From assembly GCA_009731375.1 (NCBI GenBank), contig BJOX01000007.1, forward strand, positions 244,333-308,332: DNA of 64,000 nucleotides. The letters run 5' to 3'. The DNA is from Paulinella micropora. Taxonomy: Eukaryota > Cercozoa > Imbricatea > Euglyphida. The notes beneath the pieces were generated by a model. It ran no database searches and was not told where the DNA came from. It worked only from the letters and a program-made list of their open reading frames with translations. This document shows, one piece after another, positions 32,380 through 40,766 of the stretch; positions within the stretch are counted from its first letter, which is position 1; every line of letters begins with the position of its first letter. The position numbers and the translations under genes are program-made.

Positions 32380-33891
32380 ATGCCGTCTGTCCAATATGGA
32401 GGAGAACTTACACACAGCCAGAGCGAGCTCATTCGCGGTAAGTATTCGCTTAACAAACTTACTGCCCGCGAAAGTCTTGCGACAATTCCAATTACAACCG
32501 TGGGAGGAATTGAATCAACTTTTGAAATTCCTACTCGTCCTTTGAACCTTGCGAGGTCTGTGTTGCGATTTACCTATACACCAGATGCGGGTGGTGGTGG
32601 TGGAAGGTATAACAGAATTCCTATGGACTGTCTGTCAATGATTAAGACGATTGAACTACGAAGCCGAAGCGGGCAGTATTTGTGTAATCTTCAACACGTG
32701 GGTAATTACACTAAGATGATTTGGAAACCCGAGATTTCTTATGATAGATTTATGGCACTGGATAACCACGGGGCTGGGTCTGGTTATGGTGCTATGCTTC
32801 AAAAGTGTAATGCTGATGGACGTGCTACAACCGCCTTTAATGCTAACGTGTATGCTGGCCAACAAGCAAGTGCGGCAACAGTTGCGGGGAGTATTGATAC
32901 CGACGGTCATCTTCAGGCGACATTAAATGTTTATGGTAATGCTATCGCAGGAGCAATTTCCCCACCATCTATCAATGCTCGTCGTAATAATGATTTGCTC
33001 ATCGCTAACGGAACTGGTGCGGCATCTGTTGTAAATGTCTCTTATGAAGAGGCGAAGTATTTTGAAGGTGGAGCCGATAACACCCCTACTCCTGTTATCA
33101 ATGTGTCTATTCCTCTCGGTATGCTTTTTGGAACCATTTTTGAAATTGATAAGACTATTGGCTTTAATGAAATTCTTGATTTGAGGATTGTGTGGGAAGG
33201 CACACAGAAAACCGTATTTTATGGAACTGATGCCCTTAGTGTTGGAGCAGGAGCGACTGCTACCGCACAGCCCGCAAATATTACTAACCTTAACTTATTT
33301 CTCGCTGTTGAAACCGACCCTAATGTTATCTTGGGTGTTCAGCAAAAGATTGCTGGTGAAGGCTTTTCGTTCAAGACCGAATACCCGCTCTCTTGGAAAA
33401 CTAATCTCGCGGCAGGCACTCAGTCATTCGTTTTGAAGATGAACCGCTCGCAGGGTGAGAGAATTCGCCGAATTTACACCAGCGCATTCAACAATACCGA
33501 AACTTCAAACACCGCATTTGATTGTGATAACCGAGCTCAAGATAAGATTACTGATTATTATACTACTTTGGATAGTAATAGAATTCAGCAGTTTGATATC
33601 ACTTGTTCCCGCGATGAAGACTATATGCTTTTGAAGGAAAAAATTAAGGGGTCAGCTATTTTGAACTCTAATGTGTATAAGTATAACTGGTTCCACGTTG
33701 ATTTCTGGGACCACAACCGCCCACTTTATGACAAGCGAGAGGAAGAGGGTTATGAAGTGGCTGGTCTGTCCTTGGACACTGAACGGCGGTATGAATGGAG
33801 TGCGACTGGTGCGAAGCAATTGAATTATTATACTTATGCTATTCTTCAAAGAACTGTTGTTGTTAAGGAAATTGAAATTTTGATGAGTTAG
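32380..33891 (+). CDS. Major capsid protein (double jelly-roll)
   Basis: 503 residues from ATG 32380. The frame is open 27 bases upstream, but the ATG directly after the repeated leader motif is the better start. Composition and layout fit PLV-type double-jelly-roll capsid proteins: an N-terminal arm (SQSELIRGKYSLN), beta-rich body with IPTRPLNLARSVLRF, a Gly/Ala-rich surface loop (~130-210), and a C-terminal jelly roll (NRPLYDKREEEGYEVAGLSLDTERRYEW). The fold assignment is by gene order and pattern, not by structure. The frame is intact. Confidence 0.88.
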   Translation: MPSVQYGGELTHSQSELIRGKYSLNKLTARESLATIPITTVGGIESTFEIPTRPLNLARSVLRFTYTPDAGGGGGRYNRIPMDCLSMIKTIELRSRSGQYLCNLQHVGNYTKMIWKPEISYDRFMALDNHGAGSGYGAMLQKCNADGRATTAFNANVYAGQQASAATVAGSIDTDGHLQATLNVYGNAIAGAISPPSINARRNNDLLIANGTGAASVVNVSYEEAKYFEGGADNTPTPVINVSIPLGMLFGTIFEIDKTIGFNEILDLRIVWEGTQKTVFYGTDALSVGAGATATAQPANITNLNLFLAVETDPNVILGVQQKIAGEGFSFKTEYPLSWKTNLAAGTQSFVLKMNRSQGERIRRIYTSAFNNTETSNTAFDCDNRAQDKITDYYTTLDSNRIQQFDITCSRDEDYMLLKEKIKGSAILNSNVYKYNWFHVDFWDHNRPLYDKREEEGYEVAGLSLDTERRYEWSATGAKQLNYYTYAILQRTVVVKEIEILMS

Positions 33892-33893
33892 AT

Positions 33894-33914
33894 GCTCAAC
33901 GAGTTGAGCTTTTT
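33894..33914 (+). terminator. Stem-loop plus T-run after the major capsid gene (copy 2)
   Basis: GCTCAAC-GA-GTTGAGC followed by TTTTT, two bases after the TAG. It repeats 32252-32272 exactly. Confidence 0.6.
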
Positions 33915-33974
33915 GCTAGCAAAAACCCCCAGCCAGCGAGGTAAGCACTTACAATTAATTTTGATAGTTAATTT

Positions 33975-33998
33975 ATTTTTTTTGATAATATAGGAACT
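33975..33998 (+). promoter_or_regulatory. Late-promoter-like motif before the 413-aa structural candidate
   Basis: A T-run followed by GATAATATAGGAACT and then ATG 33999. Compare TAATAATATAGGAGAT before ATG 35286. Confidence 0.55.
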
Positions 33999-35240
33999 AT
34001 GACCACTCACCAACGAAATTTAGTTGCCCAAAATCCTGTCGGAGACTTCGTAAATGTCAAAGTTGGATATGGCGGACACATTGATAATATGAAAACCGCC
34101 TTTGGCGAAACTACAACCGCACAATTAACACCAGTTGTTCAGGAGATTTTCCCCTATACCGTTAATACACGGATATGGACTAAAACAGAAACAAAGGCGA
34201 CCGTTTCATTTAATGCTAATATGGCGGAATTGAAAACGACTGCCAGCGCGACTGCGGATGCCTCTCTGGTGAGCAAAAGAAAAATAAAATACAGAACGGG
34301 TATGGGAGTTATGTGTCGCTTCACTGCTTTATGGACGACGGATGATGCGAAAGCACACTATTCATTTATCGGAATAGGAAACGAATTTGAAGACGGATTT
34401 TACTTTTACAAAAATGAGGTCGGGATGAATATTCTACATTGTAGAGGAGGAAACGCCAATTATATTGACCAAGAAGAATGGGATGACCCCTGCGATGGAA
34501 CAGGCGATATGCCAGACTTGCTGTGGGATAAAGGAAATGTATTTCAAATTCAATTTCAATATTTGGGCTTTGGTGCTATTAAGTTTTCAATTGAGAACCC
34601 AAAGACTGGCGAATTTCAGCTAGTCCATATGATTAAGTATGCGAATGATAATACTGGTGTAAGTCTGCGAAATACTACATTGCCTTTTACGGCTATAATG
34701 AGAAATGATGCTTCTACTGGAATTCAATCCCTTAAAACCGCGAGTGTTGGGTTATTCATAGAAGGAACTAACACTATTAATTCAAGCATATCAAACGAAG
34801 CGGAAGGAGATGAAAAGGCGAGCACCACTGAAAGCCCAATTCTAAGCATAAAAAATAAAACAACTTTCAATGGTGGTGCGACCAATTATTCAATAGTTTA
34901 TCCAACTCTCGTGAGCATCTCTAATGAAGACAGTAAAGTTAATGTAGTGCGAATTGTAAAAACGACGGGCACACTTACGGGACAGAATTTTGCGGATATT
35001 GATGCCACAACTTCAATTGTATCAAAGGACACCTCTGCGACAGCCCTAGGTGGTGCTACTATAACGGACCTTATCCTTAAACTGTATGTTAATGCTACTT
35101 CAAGCCAGCTTATTGACCTGCGAACCTATGACATACAACTCGCACCTGGCGAAAATCTAACATTTTTACAAAAGTCTGTATCTACTAATGCAAATGGAGG
35201 AAACGTGAGTGTCATCGTTAATTTCTTAGAAGACCACTAA
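33999..35240 (+). CDS. Unknown 413-aa beta-rich protein, candidate virion structural protein
   Basis: Intact frame directly downstream of the major capsid gene with its own promoter-like motif. Segments such as KIKYRTGMGVMCRFTALW and HYSFIGIGNEFEDGFYFYK suggest a beta-sandwich of lectin or fibre-head type, and the C-terminus is Thr/Ser/Asn-rich. No signal peptide or membrane segment. I do not recognise the family with certainty. Position and composition favour a second surface or spike protein. Confidence 0.6.
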   Translation: MTTHQRNLVAQNPVGDFVNVKVGYGGHIDNMKTAFGETTTAQLTPVVQEIFPYTVNTRIWTKTETKATVSFNANMAELKTTASATADASLVSKRKIKYRTGMGVMCRFTALWTTDDAKAHYSFIGIGNEFEDGFYFYKNEVGMNILHCRGGNANYIDQEEWDDPCDGTGDMPDLLWDKGNVFQIQFQYLGFGAIKFSIENPKTGEFQLVHMIKYANDNTGVSLRNTTLPFTAIMRNDASTGIQSLKTASVGLFIEGTNTINSSISNEAEGDEKASTTESPILSIKNKTTFNGGATNYSIVYPTLVSISNEDSKVNVVRIVKTTGTLTGQNFADIDATTSIVSKDTSATALGGATITDLILKLYVNATSSQLIDLRTYDIQLAPGENLTFLQKSVSTNANGGNVSVIVNFLEDH

Positions 35241-35250
35241 TTATTTATTT

Positions 35251-35285
35251 TTGTAATATTTTTTTTCTGTAATAATATAGGAGAT
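35251..35285 (+). promoter_or_regulatory. Late-promoter-like motif before the DCL/DUF3223 gene
   Basis: TTTTTTTTCTG, then TAATAATATAGGAGAT immediately before ATG 35286. Confidence 0.55.
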
Positions 35286-35894
35286 ATGTATAGTCGTAAG
35301 TTGTATGTTGTGGGTGGTAGGCGGTTTCTAACAAAAACATCTATCAAATCCTACATAAGAAGAATGATAAACAAATATAACGATGGTGAAGTGCTGAACC
35401 CAGAAGATGGCAATTTCGTGCTAGACCTAATAACCCATCACCCTTGTCTAAAAAATGGCATCATTGATGTTGAAAGTAATTTGACCACTGGAAGAAAACA
35501 CTTTCGTGTAGATGGTAAGCCGTTTTCGTGGAATTGCTGTGTTGAACTCATAGGCCTTAGCAAATTAAAAAAAATGGCGAGAGTGATAAGAGATGCGAGC
35601 AGGAATACAATAAGACCGCAAATACAAGAATATCTTGACCTTATGGCTATTGATGTATTCGTTGAACCGCGATACATATGCGAAATAAGTGGCGATATAT
35701 ATGAGCGGGTTGATGTCCATATTGACCACCACTTTGACATCATACAATTCAAAGATATCCTTCAACAATACCTTGAAGTAAATAGAGAATTAGAAGTTGA
35801 AGACGGTTTATTGAAAGAACCGCATTTTACCAAATTTAGCGACTTCCACAAACAGAAAGCAATACTACGGGTTATAAAAAAGAAATCAATATAA
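35286..35894 (+). CDS. DCL/DUF3223-domain protein with a putative HNH-like motif
   Basis: 202 codons, intact. The N-terminal part (FLTKTSIKSYIRRMINKYNDG, then LNPEDGNFVLDLITHHP, then an FxVDGKPFSWN ending) matches the DCL/DUF3223 pattern found in plant DCL, RNA polymerase tails and phage proteins. The C-terminal part has CEISGDIYE followed by VDVHIDHHFDIIQF, like the Cys and His/Asp pattern of HNH nucleases paired with this domain in phages. A nuclease or nucleic-acid-binding role is inferred. Its end overlaps the convergent gene at 35872. Confidence 0.65.
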   Translation: MYSRKLYVVGGRRFLTKTSIKSYIRRMINKYNDGEVLNPEDGNFVLDLITHHPCLKNGIIDVESNLTTGRKHFRVDGKPFSWNCCVELIGLSKLKKMARVIRDASRNTIRPQIQEYLDLMAIDVFVEPRYICEISGDIYERVDVHIDHHFDIIQFKDILQQYLEVNRELEVEDGLLKEPHFTKFSDFHKQKAILRVIKKKSI

Positions 35895-36099
35895 GAGGTA
35901 AAATGTATCTCTTACGGTAAATACTTTTCACTTCATCTTTATTCTTAAAATAAGGCTGTTGAACTAGCCATTCTAGATATTCTTTGTCAATCTTGGCAAC
36001 ATCTTCAATTTTCATTTTTTTATATTTTCCATATTGTAGAGTTTTATTTACTTCTTCCTCTTCGGCGGGAATTTCTTTTTTTGCTTCGGCTTCGCTCAT
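35872..36099 (-). CDS. Small YGKYK-domain protein A (DUF3820/exonuclease-X-tail-like)
   Basis: 75 codons, overlapping the 3' end of the previous gene tail-to-tail. The core LQYGKYKKMKIEDVAKIDKE, then YLEWLVQQPYF, is the short 'fGKyKGkti.dvae.d..Yl.Wl' module seen in DUF3820 proteins and at the end of exonuclease-X-like proteins. It is preceded by an acidic tail (AEAKKEIPAEEEEVN). It is a paralogue of the next gene. Probable nucleic-acid-associated accessory; function unknown. Confidence 0.65.
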   Translation of the reverse strand: MSEAEAKKEIPAEEEEVNKTLQYGKYKKMKIEDVAKIDKEYLEWLVQQPYFKNKDEVKSIYRKRYILPLILISFL

Positions 36100-36143
36100 C
36101 GTATATTATATAAAATTTATTCATTATAATCATAAATACCTTT

Positions 36144-36410
36144 TCAATTCGTCTTTANNNNNNNNNNTTGGACCCACGGCTGACGAACTAACCATTCAAT
36201 GTATGGCTTGTCAATCTTTGCGATGTCTTCTATTTTTTTGCCCTTGTATTTCCCGAAATGCAACAAGTTTGGTTGAGCATTTCTCATTTCTTCAATCGCT
36301 TTTATTTCGTCGTGGATTACCTTTTGGACATCTTCCAACGAGAAGGATTTTTTTTCGCCTTCAATGGAAAGTTGTTGGAACTTCTCGCACAGTCTAGTGA
36401 GAGCGGACAT
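36144..36410 (-). CDS. Small YGKYK-domain protein B (interrupted by a 10-N gap)
   Basis: Starts at ATG 36408-36410. A helical N-terminal part (EDVQKVIHDEIKAIEEMRN) leads into LHFGKYKGKKIEDIAKIDKP and YIEWLVRQPWV, clearly related to the neighbouring gene. Ten Ns (36158-36167) lie where the C-terminus would end, so the stop is uncertain. The tandem arrangement indicates gene duplication. Confidence 0.65.
   Translation of the reverse strand: MSALTRLCEKFQQLSIEGEKKSFSLEDVQKVIHDEIKAIEEMRNAQPNLLHFGKYKGKKIEDIAKIDKPYIEWLVRQPWVQXXXXKTN
36158..36167. other. Assembly gap (10 N) inside the PLV
   Basis: Ten Ns at the 3' end of the second YGKYK gene. Confidence 0.99.
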
Positions 36411-36461
36411 AGTAGGGTGTATATAGTATGGAGGAAAAAAAAATTAAATAATTAATATAGA

Positions 36462-37151
36462 ATGTCAGAATGGATTAAGTTTGTTAAGGCTTACTCAGCT
36501 AAACATAACATAAGCTACAAGTAGGCATTGAAAAAAGCTGGTAAGGCATACAGGAAACAGAAGGGAGGAAGTGCGGATTTATCTGAGGATGTCTATTTGT
36601 CGCGGGAGGAGAGAAAAGGTGCGGACGGATGGAAACCAGTCGCGAGCAAAGAGAAATCAACAGTGTATGAAAAAGATGGTAAAGCCATTGTCGCATTCAG
36701 AGGAAGTGCGGATAAGCGGGACCTATTAACCGATGTCGCATTAGTAAAGGGAGTATTGAAAAGAACTCCGAGATATAAAGAAGAGCAGAAGCTGGTTAAT
36801 GAAGTTATAAAAAAATATGGTAAGGATAATGTAGAGCTAACGGGTCATAGCCTTGGCGGGACGATAGCAAAAGACCTAAGCCGACAAACTGGTGTAAAGG
36901 CAACAACATACAATAAAGGCAGTAGCACGAAAGACCTCATTGAAGGAGTGATTGACAGAGTAGCAGTTAAAGTAAATCCAAAAGGTAAGAGGGCGAAGAC
37001 TGCGAAGCTGACCACGAACTACCGAACCGCATTTGACCCCGTATCGTTAATGGGTGCTACGGCTGTAAATACTAAGTTAGTGAAGCCAAAAAAAGGAATT
37101 CATACAATCAGGAGCTTCAAAGGTAAAGGAGCCAAAAAAATATATCTATGA
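36462..37151 (+). pseudogene. Class-3-type lipase (GHSLGG) with a premature TAG
   Basis: ATG 36462 follows TTAATATAGA. The first 20 codons (ending HNISYK) are followed by TAG at 36522-36524. The frame then continues without another stop for ~208 codons, including IVAFRGSAD and the nucleophile elbow VELTGHSLGG. The residues after the stop (ALKKAGKAYRKQKGG) flow naturally from those before it, so a single nonsense change, read-through or base error explains it. Lipases of this type occur in several algal PLVs and may act in entry or egress. Product inferred. Confidence 0.75.
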
Positions 37152-37154
37152 CTT

Positions 37155-38189
37155 TCATACATCATTTGATAGTCCAATATCGTTCAAGCACGTGGCACGA
37201 CTTAAAGCAACATATAACAAATTCATTGACAGTAGGTCTAGATTTATCCACACTGGTGTTGTTCGGCCTTGTGAGCAGTGGATGGTGGATGAGAATGTAG
37301 GCTGGATGTCAGCATACGGTTTCTTGTCTGGTATCGTTTTTTTTCTATCAAATTTCTGCTCAATATCGTCAATCGTAATGAATATATGTTCTTTGGTATC
37401 CCTAGTAATAGTGTGAATATCACCGTTATGGACTTTTTTTGTATTACAACGAAACACAACCTGCTTACCTGTTTTAAGTTGTTTATTTTGTAGCATTTTG
37501 TTATTGCTTTCATTAACATTGTTGTTAGAGTGGTGTAATATTAAAGGCGGGTTTTTGTCAGTCGGTTTAGGGTGTGGCTTAACTTGCTTATTGAGAGCAT
37601 CTAATTCTTCAAGTGTTAGTATATTAGGTAGGCAGTCTTTTGCTTTATGTTGGCTAAGCTCATTACCGCCGACCTTGTAATAGTCTTCTACCTTATTTAA
37701 GATAGATTGTAGAACTAGGTCTTTGGCTTGTCTGTAATTTGTATCAAGATTTATTTTTGTAAATAGCTTGAAAGTTTTTGACTTGTGGAATGGTTCGGAT
37801 GTTGGGTCTGGGCAAGGAAGCTGAGCTAAGTGGCAGAATAAGACGATAGATACACCACCGAATGGTCTGTTGATTTTGGTGTATTTTCTAAGCATATGGT
37901 CCAGACTTTCTAAATTCTTGGATGTAAGCATAGAAACTTCATCAATGGTTATTCTGTGATTAATTGCTTCTTCGCCTACTGGTATCGGTAGCGGTAGTCT
38001 ATGATATAGCATTGTTAGTATTTTTTGGAGTGTATATTCAGAATTAATAACTTGGCGGGCATTGTGTGTCATAGCGGTTGATAAAGTCTTTTTGTCTTTG
38101 AAATGTGTGTTAGTGTATTTTGATGGCTGACCAGTTAGGTATTTAATCATTTCAGATTTACCCGTTCCAGCTTTGCCGTGAATAAGCAA
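37155..38189 (-). CDS. Pif1/RecD-like SF1 helicase, C-terminal part of the replication protein
   Basis: Unwinds DNA during replication. Visible motifs are Walker A GKAGTGKS (~residues 5-12), Walker B TIDEVSML (~83-90), a motif-III region LFCHLAQLPCP where relatives have GDxxQLPP, TNYRQ (~152), and motifs V/VI STIHCSQGRT and YVALSRAT near the end. The Gly-Asp of motif III is replaced by Cys-His, which may impair activity. The frame is open upstream to about 38225, where it would join the polymerase frame after one base shift. No independent ATG is convincing. Its stop meets the lipase stop three bases away. Confidence 0.85.
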   Translation of the reverse strand: MLIHGKAGTGKSEMIKYLTGQPSKYTNTHFKDKKTLSTAMTHNARQVINSEYTLQKILTMLYHRLPLPIPVGEEAINHRITIDEVSMLTSKNLESLDHMLRKYTKINRPFGGVSIVLFCHLAQLPCPDPTSEPFHKSKTFKLFTKINLDTNYRQAKDLVLQSILNKVEDYYKVGGNELSQHKAKDCLPNILTLEELDALNKQVKPHPKPTDKNPPLILHHSNNNVNESNNKMLQNKQLKTGKQVVFRCNTKKVHNGDIHTITRDTKEHIFITIDDIEQKFDRKKTIPDKKPYADIQPTFSSTIHCSQGRTTPVWINLDLLSMNLLYVALSRATCLNDIGLSNDV

Positions 38190-38554
38190 TAATTCTTGTT
38201 CTGGTAAAGGTTTGTATTCGTCTTTGGTTTCTCTGGATATTGTTTATGTGGTGTTTCTAAGAATTTTTGTAATGGTAGTATGTCTTTGAAACCGCTATGT
38301 CGCTGGTATGTTATCCGTGGTTCGCCGTTTATGTAGGAAACGAAGCAAGTCATATTCAATTGCGGTGCTATGAACTCGTCCTGTTCTTTAACCTCGGGGC
38401 GAAATTCTTTTCCTGTCGTCATATATTCGCCTTCGTATGCGATACTGTCTGTATTAAAATATAGTAAAGTCCGCCCACTATTTACAAGCTTTAACATTTG
38501 GTTGTGAAGAACTATCTTTTGGTATGCTAACACATAGCCAGTTAAATGAGACAT
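38147..38554 (-). pseudogene. DNA polymerase (family-B-like) segment with motif C
   Basis: Contains LTGYVLAYQKIVLHNQML and then LLYFNTDSIAYEG, the palm motif C (YxDTDS in most family B polymerases; here FNTDS). The frame runs into the helicase region but in the wrong register from about 38225, where an AAAG context suggests one lost base. Part of one polymerase-helicase gene covering 37155-40427. Confidence 0.7.
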
Positions 38555-38555
38555 T

Positions 38556-39206
38556 TCAATGAAATATGGTGTCTGTTGGGTTTGTGTCTTGGTATGTGTA
38601 AATCATTCGCTCTGGTAGCAGGTCGTCCTTCATTTCGGCATATTTGGTCTTGCCATATGGAACTCGTTTCAGGAACAATAACCTATATCCTTTTTCTTTC
38701 ATCATAAAATGTATTCGCTCATTGTATGTTTTTGAAATGGTAGATACTTGCTGAGTTCGGTGTATGTTCTTGTTCAGAGAGCCTACCAGCAAGTTGGTTG
38801 CTTTGGCTAATGTGTCGTGTTCATAGCCAGGCTTACCAAAGTAGTAATCTTGTATATTTGTTATGTGTTCTGAGAATGTTTTGAAGGGGTTGAAGTGGTC
38901 GTCTGCTACATATAACCTCTTAATAAATATCTTAACCCCTTGGTCAAACATATACAACAATGCGGGTATGGGTTGGCATTGTGTTCCTTTTGTGGTGTAG
39001 CCGTTGAATAAGGTTGGCACTTTGAGGTGCTTTTGGTCGTAATCAAAAACCGCATAACCGTGTAGAGGTTTGACCTTATTGTAGTATTCTTGTGTCATAT
39101 TTTGGTTTATATTAATTATGTTGCGAGGGGCTGTTGGGTATTCATTGAAGTATGATGACATTTGCCCTAGATTTCCTAACCAAGCATTTGTATAAGCTTT
39201 TACCAT
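38556..39206 (-). pseudogene. DNA polymerase (family-B-like) segment with motif B-like region
   Basis: Includes a PLHGYAVFDYDQKHLKVP segment and a motif-B-like LAKATNLLVGSLNKN. The register changes at both ends (near 38570 and 39203) against the neighbouring frames, each consistent with a single missing base. Assignment to family B rests on this pattern plus motif C downstream. Confidence 0.6.
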
Positions 39207-39808
39207 ATCAATCTGGTGTATCTTTTGGGGTTTTTGGCGTGATGCTTAAAGATATGATGAAATGGTATTTGACCAGATTTCACGTGTCGTAATATATAAG
39301 GTTCAGTAATTTGTGTATGGAACTTAGGTTTATGTTTTTCTATGAGACACTCTATAAATAATTGTTTGAAGTATGATGGTAATGACCAAGCGGGAGTATC
39401 TTTGGGAACGAATGATGCGTGTTTGAAACGGTCTAAGCATTTATAGTTTAGTTTGTTTTCTTTATCTACCATTCCTACAATGTTTCCAGATTGGTCCGTC
39501 ATTGAATAGAAATCCTTTTGCTGTAATTCCATTTGGGTTTGGATGTTGTTGAGTTCTTCCTGTGATATCCATTTGTTCTCGTATTGGTTCGTAGATAGTT
39601 TCACGTTGCTGGTGCTGTGGTTAGTAGCATATTGGGGCCGTGGCTCTGGTATGTTTTCGTTGATATCGTATAATAGCTCAATAGATTTAATGTGTTGGAT
39701 ACAGATGTCTTTTTGTTTTCCTTTTATTAATGTGGCGTGATAATCATTACATCTGATTATTATCTGTTTTGGGTATTCCTTAGTAGATGCTCGCCACAGT
39801 ATATTCAT
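39200..39808 (-). pseudogene. DNA polymerase segment (upstream part)
   Basis: 202 codons between two frame changes (near 39203 and 39840). Composition is ordinary, with no exonuclease motif identified with confidence. The gene context and uninterrupted coding on the same strand argue that it belongs to the polymerase-helicase protein. Confidence 0.5.
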
Positions 39809-40427
39809 ACCATCAAATACATAAATCCTACATGGACGAAGTCTTCCATTTCGTCAAGGTCCTTTGCTGTGGCATATTTGATGTCCTTAAAGCGGTCTAG
39901 TATCGCACTGTCTCGTTTTCGTTTTCTGTTGTTTGGGTTTGGAAAGTCTTTCATAATACATTCTAGCACACAGTTTATTTCACCCTGTGCCATTGGTATG
40001 ATAATATGATTTAGCGGATTAACTTGGTCAATTGTAATAACTTTAAGGTCTTTGTCTTCTCTTTGTTCATACCATCGGGCTTGTCGTTCTACAAAGTTTA
40101 TAACAGTATGTATTGTTCGCTTCAATACATTAGCTTGGTATATCCCTCTAACTGGTCCGTGATATCCTTCATAATCCAGATGAACGAGATAGCTTGTATT
40201 TGGATTTAGCTGTTGGAGACGAGCTTCCCATCCTGGGGCATATGGTATAACGAGCGAGTTAATTCTGCCGACGAGTTCGGGGCGGTATTTTGTCAATCTG
40301 TTTATAAGTCGCAGGGCGGTTGGAGTTGTAATGAGATACCATCTTCTTTTGCCTCTTTCTCTGATGTAGTCTCCTCGTTGCTCAATATTGTAGAGCGGAA
40401 ATAGTTCTTGTATATAGATAGGTCCAT
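39805..40427 (-). pseudogene. DNA polymerase segment (N-terminal part)
   Basis: The long frame (39805-40296) is open further upstream and lacks its own ATG. The likely start codon at 40425-40427 (beginning MDLSIY) is in another register, again one base off. The segment contains YLVHLDYEGYHGPVRG and a basic NRKRKRD stretch. No known domain is recognised here. A terminal-protein or exonuclease part would be expected for PLV polymerases. Confidence 0.5.
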
Positions 40428-40539
40428 TGTATATAGATAGGCAGGATAAATTTTTTGAAAAATAATTATTTAATGCTTTACATATATTATATGGATGTGT
40501 TTAGATGTAAAATATTTTACCGATAAAAAAAATTGTTGA

Positions 40540-40743
40540 TTAATTTGACTTGCTCAGTCGCTCTTCTAACTCCTGTATCTTCCTTTTGTATTCTTCTATA
40601 TCTTGCGTGTATTGTATTAACTTCTGTGCTTTGGTTCGCCGTTCTTCGTTTAGGCGGTCTTTATTGCGGTAATAGTATGCGAGAGCTTTCTCATTATTCC
40701 TTTTTCTCCTTTCGTCTCCTTCGTATATCTTTGGTCGTGGCAT
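40540..40743 (-). CDS. Small basic coiled-coil protein 1
   Basis: 67 codons, ATG at 40741-40743. Very rich in Lys, Arg and Glu (GDERRKRNNEKALAYYYRNK) with a C-terminal heptad-like helix (YKRKIQELEERLSK). Possible DNA-binding or regulatory protein. Preceded by an AT-rich box almost identical to that of the next gene. Confidence 0.6.
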   Translation of the reverse strand: MPRPKIYEGDERRKRNNEKALAYYYRNKDRLNEERRTKAQKLIQYTQDIEEYKRKIQELEERLSKSN

Positions 40744-40766
40744 CTTATATATATGTAATATTATTT
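40744..40766 (-). promoter_or_regulatory. Early-type promoter box, copy 1
   Basis: Read on the minus strand: ATAAAAATAATATTACATAT, then ATATAAG and ATG. A near-identical box precedes the gene at 40767-41102. Confidence 0.55.

Noticed and set aside
39200-39206. KAYTNAWLGNLG as polymerase motif B
   Set aside because: It has the K-x3-N-x3-G spacing but lies ~200 residues before motif C. AKATNLLVGSLNKN is nearer the expected place, so the first is not used.
37192-40404. Short plus-strand frames opposite the polymerase-helicase
   Set aside because: They overlap recognised motifs on the minus strand and have no promoter-like signal or known domain.
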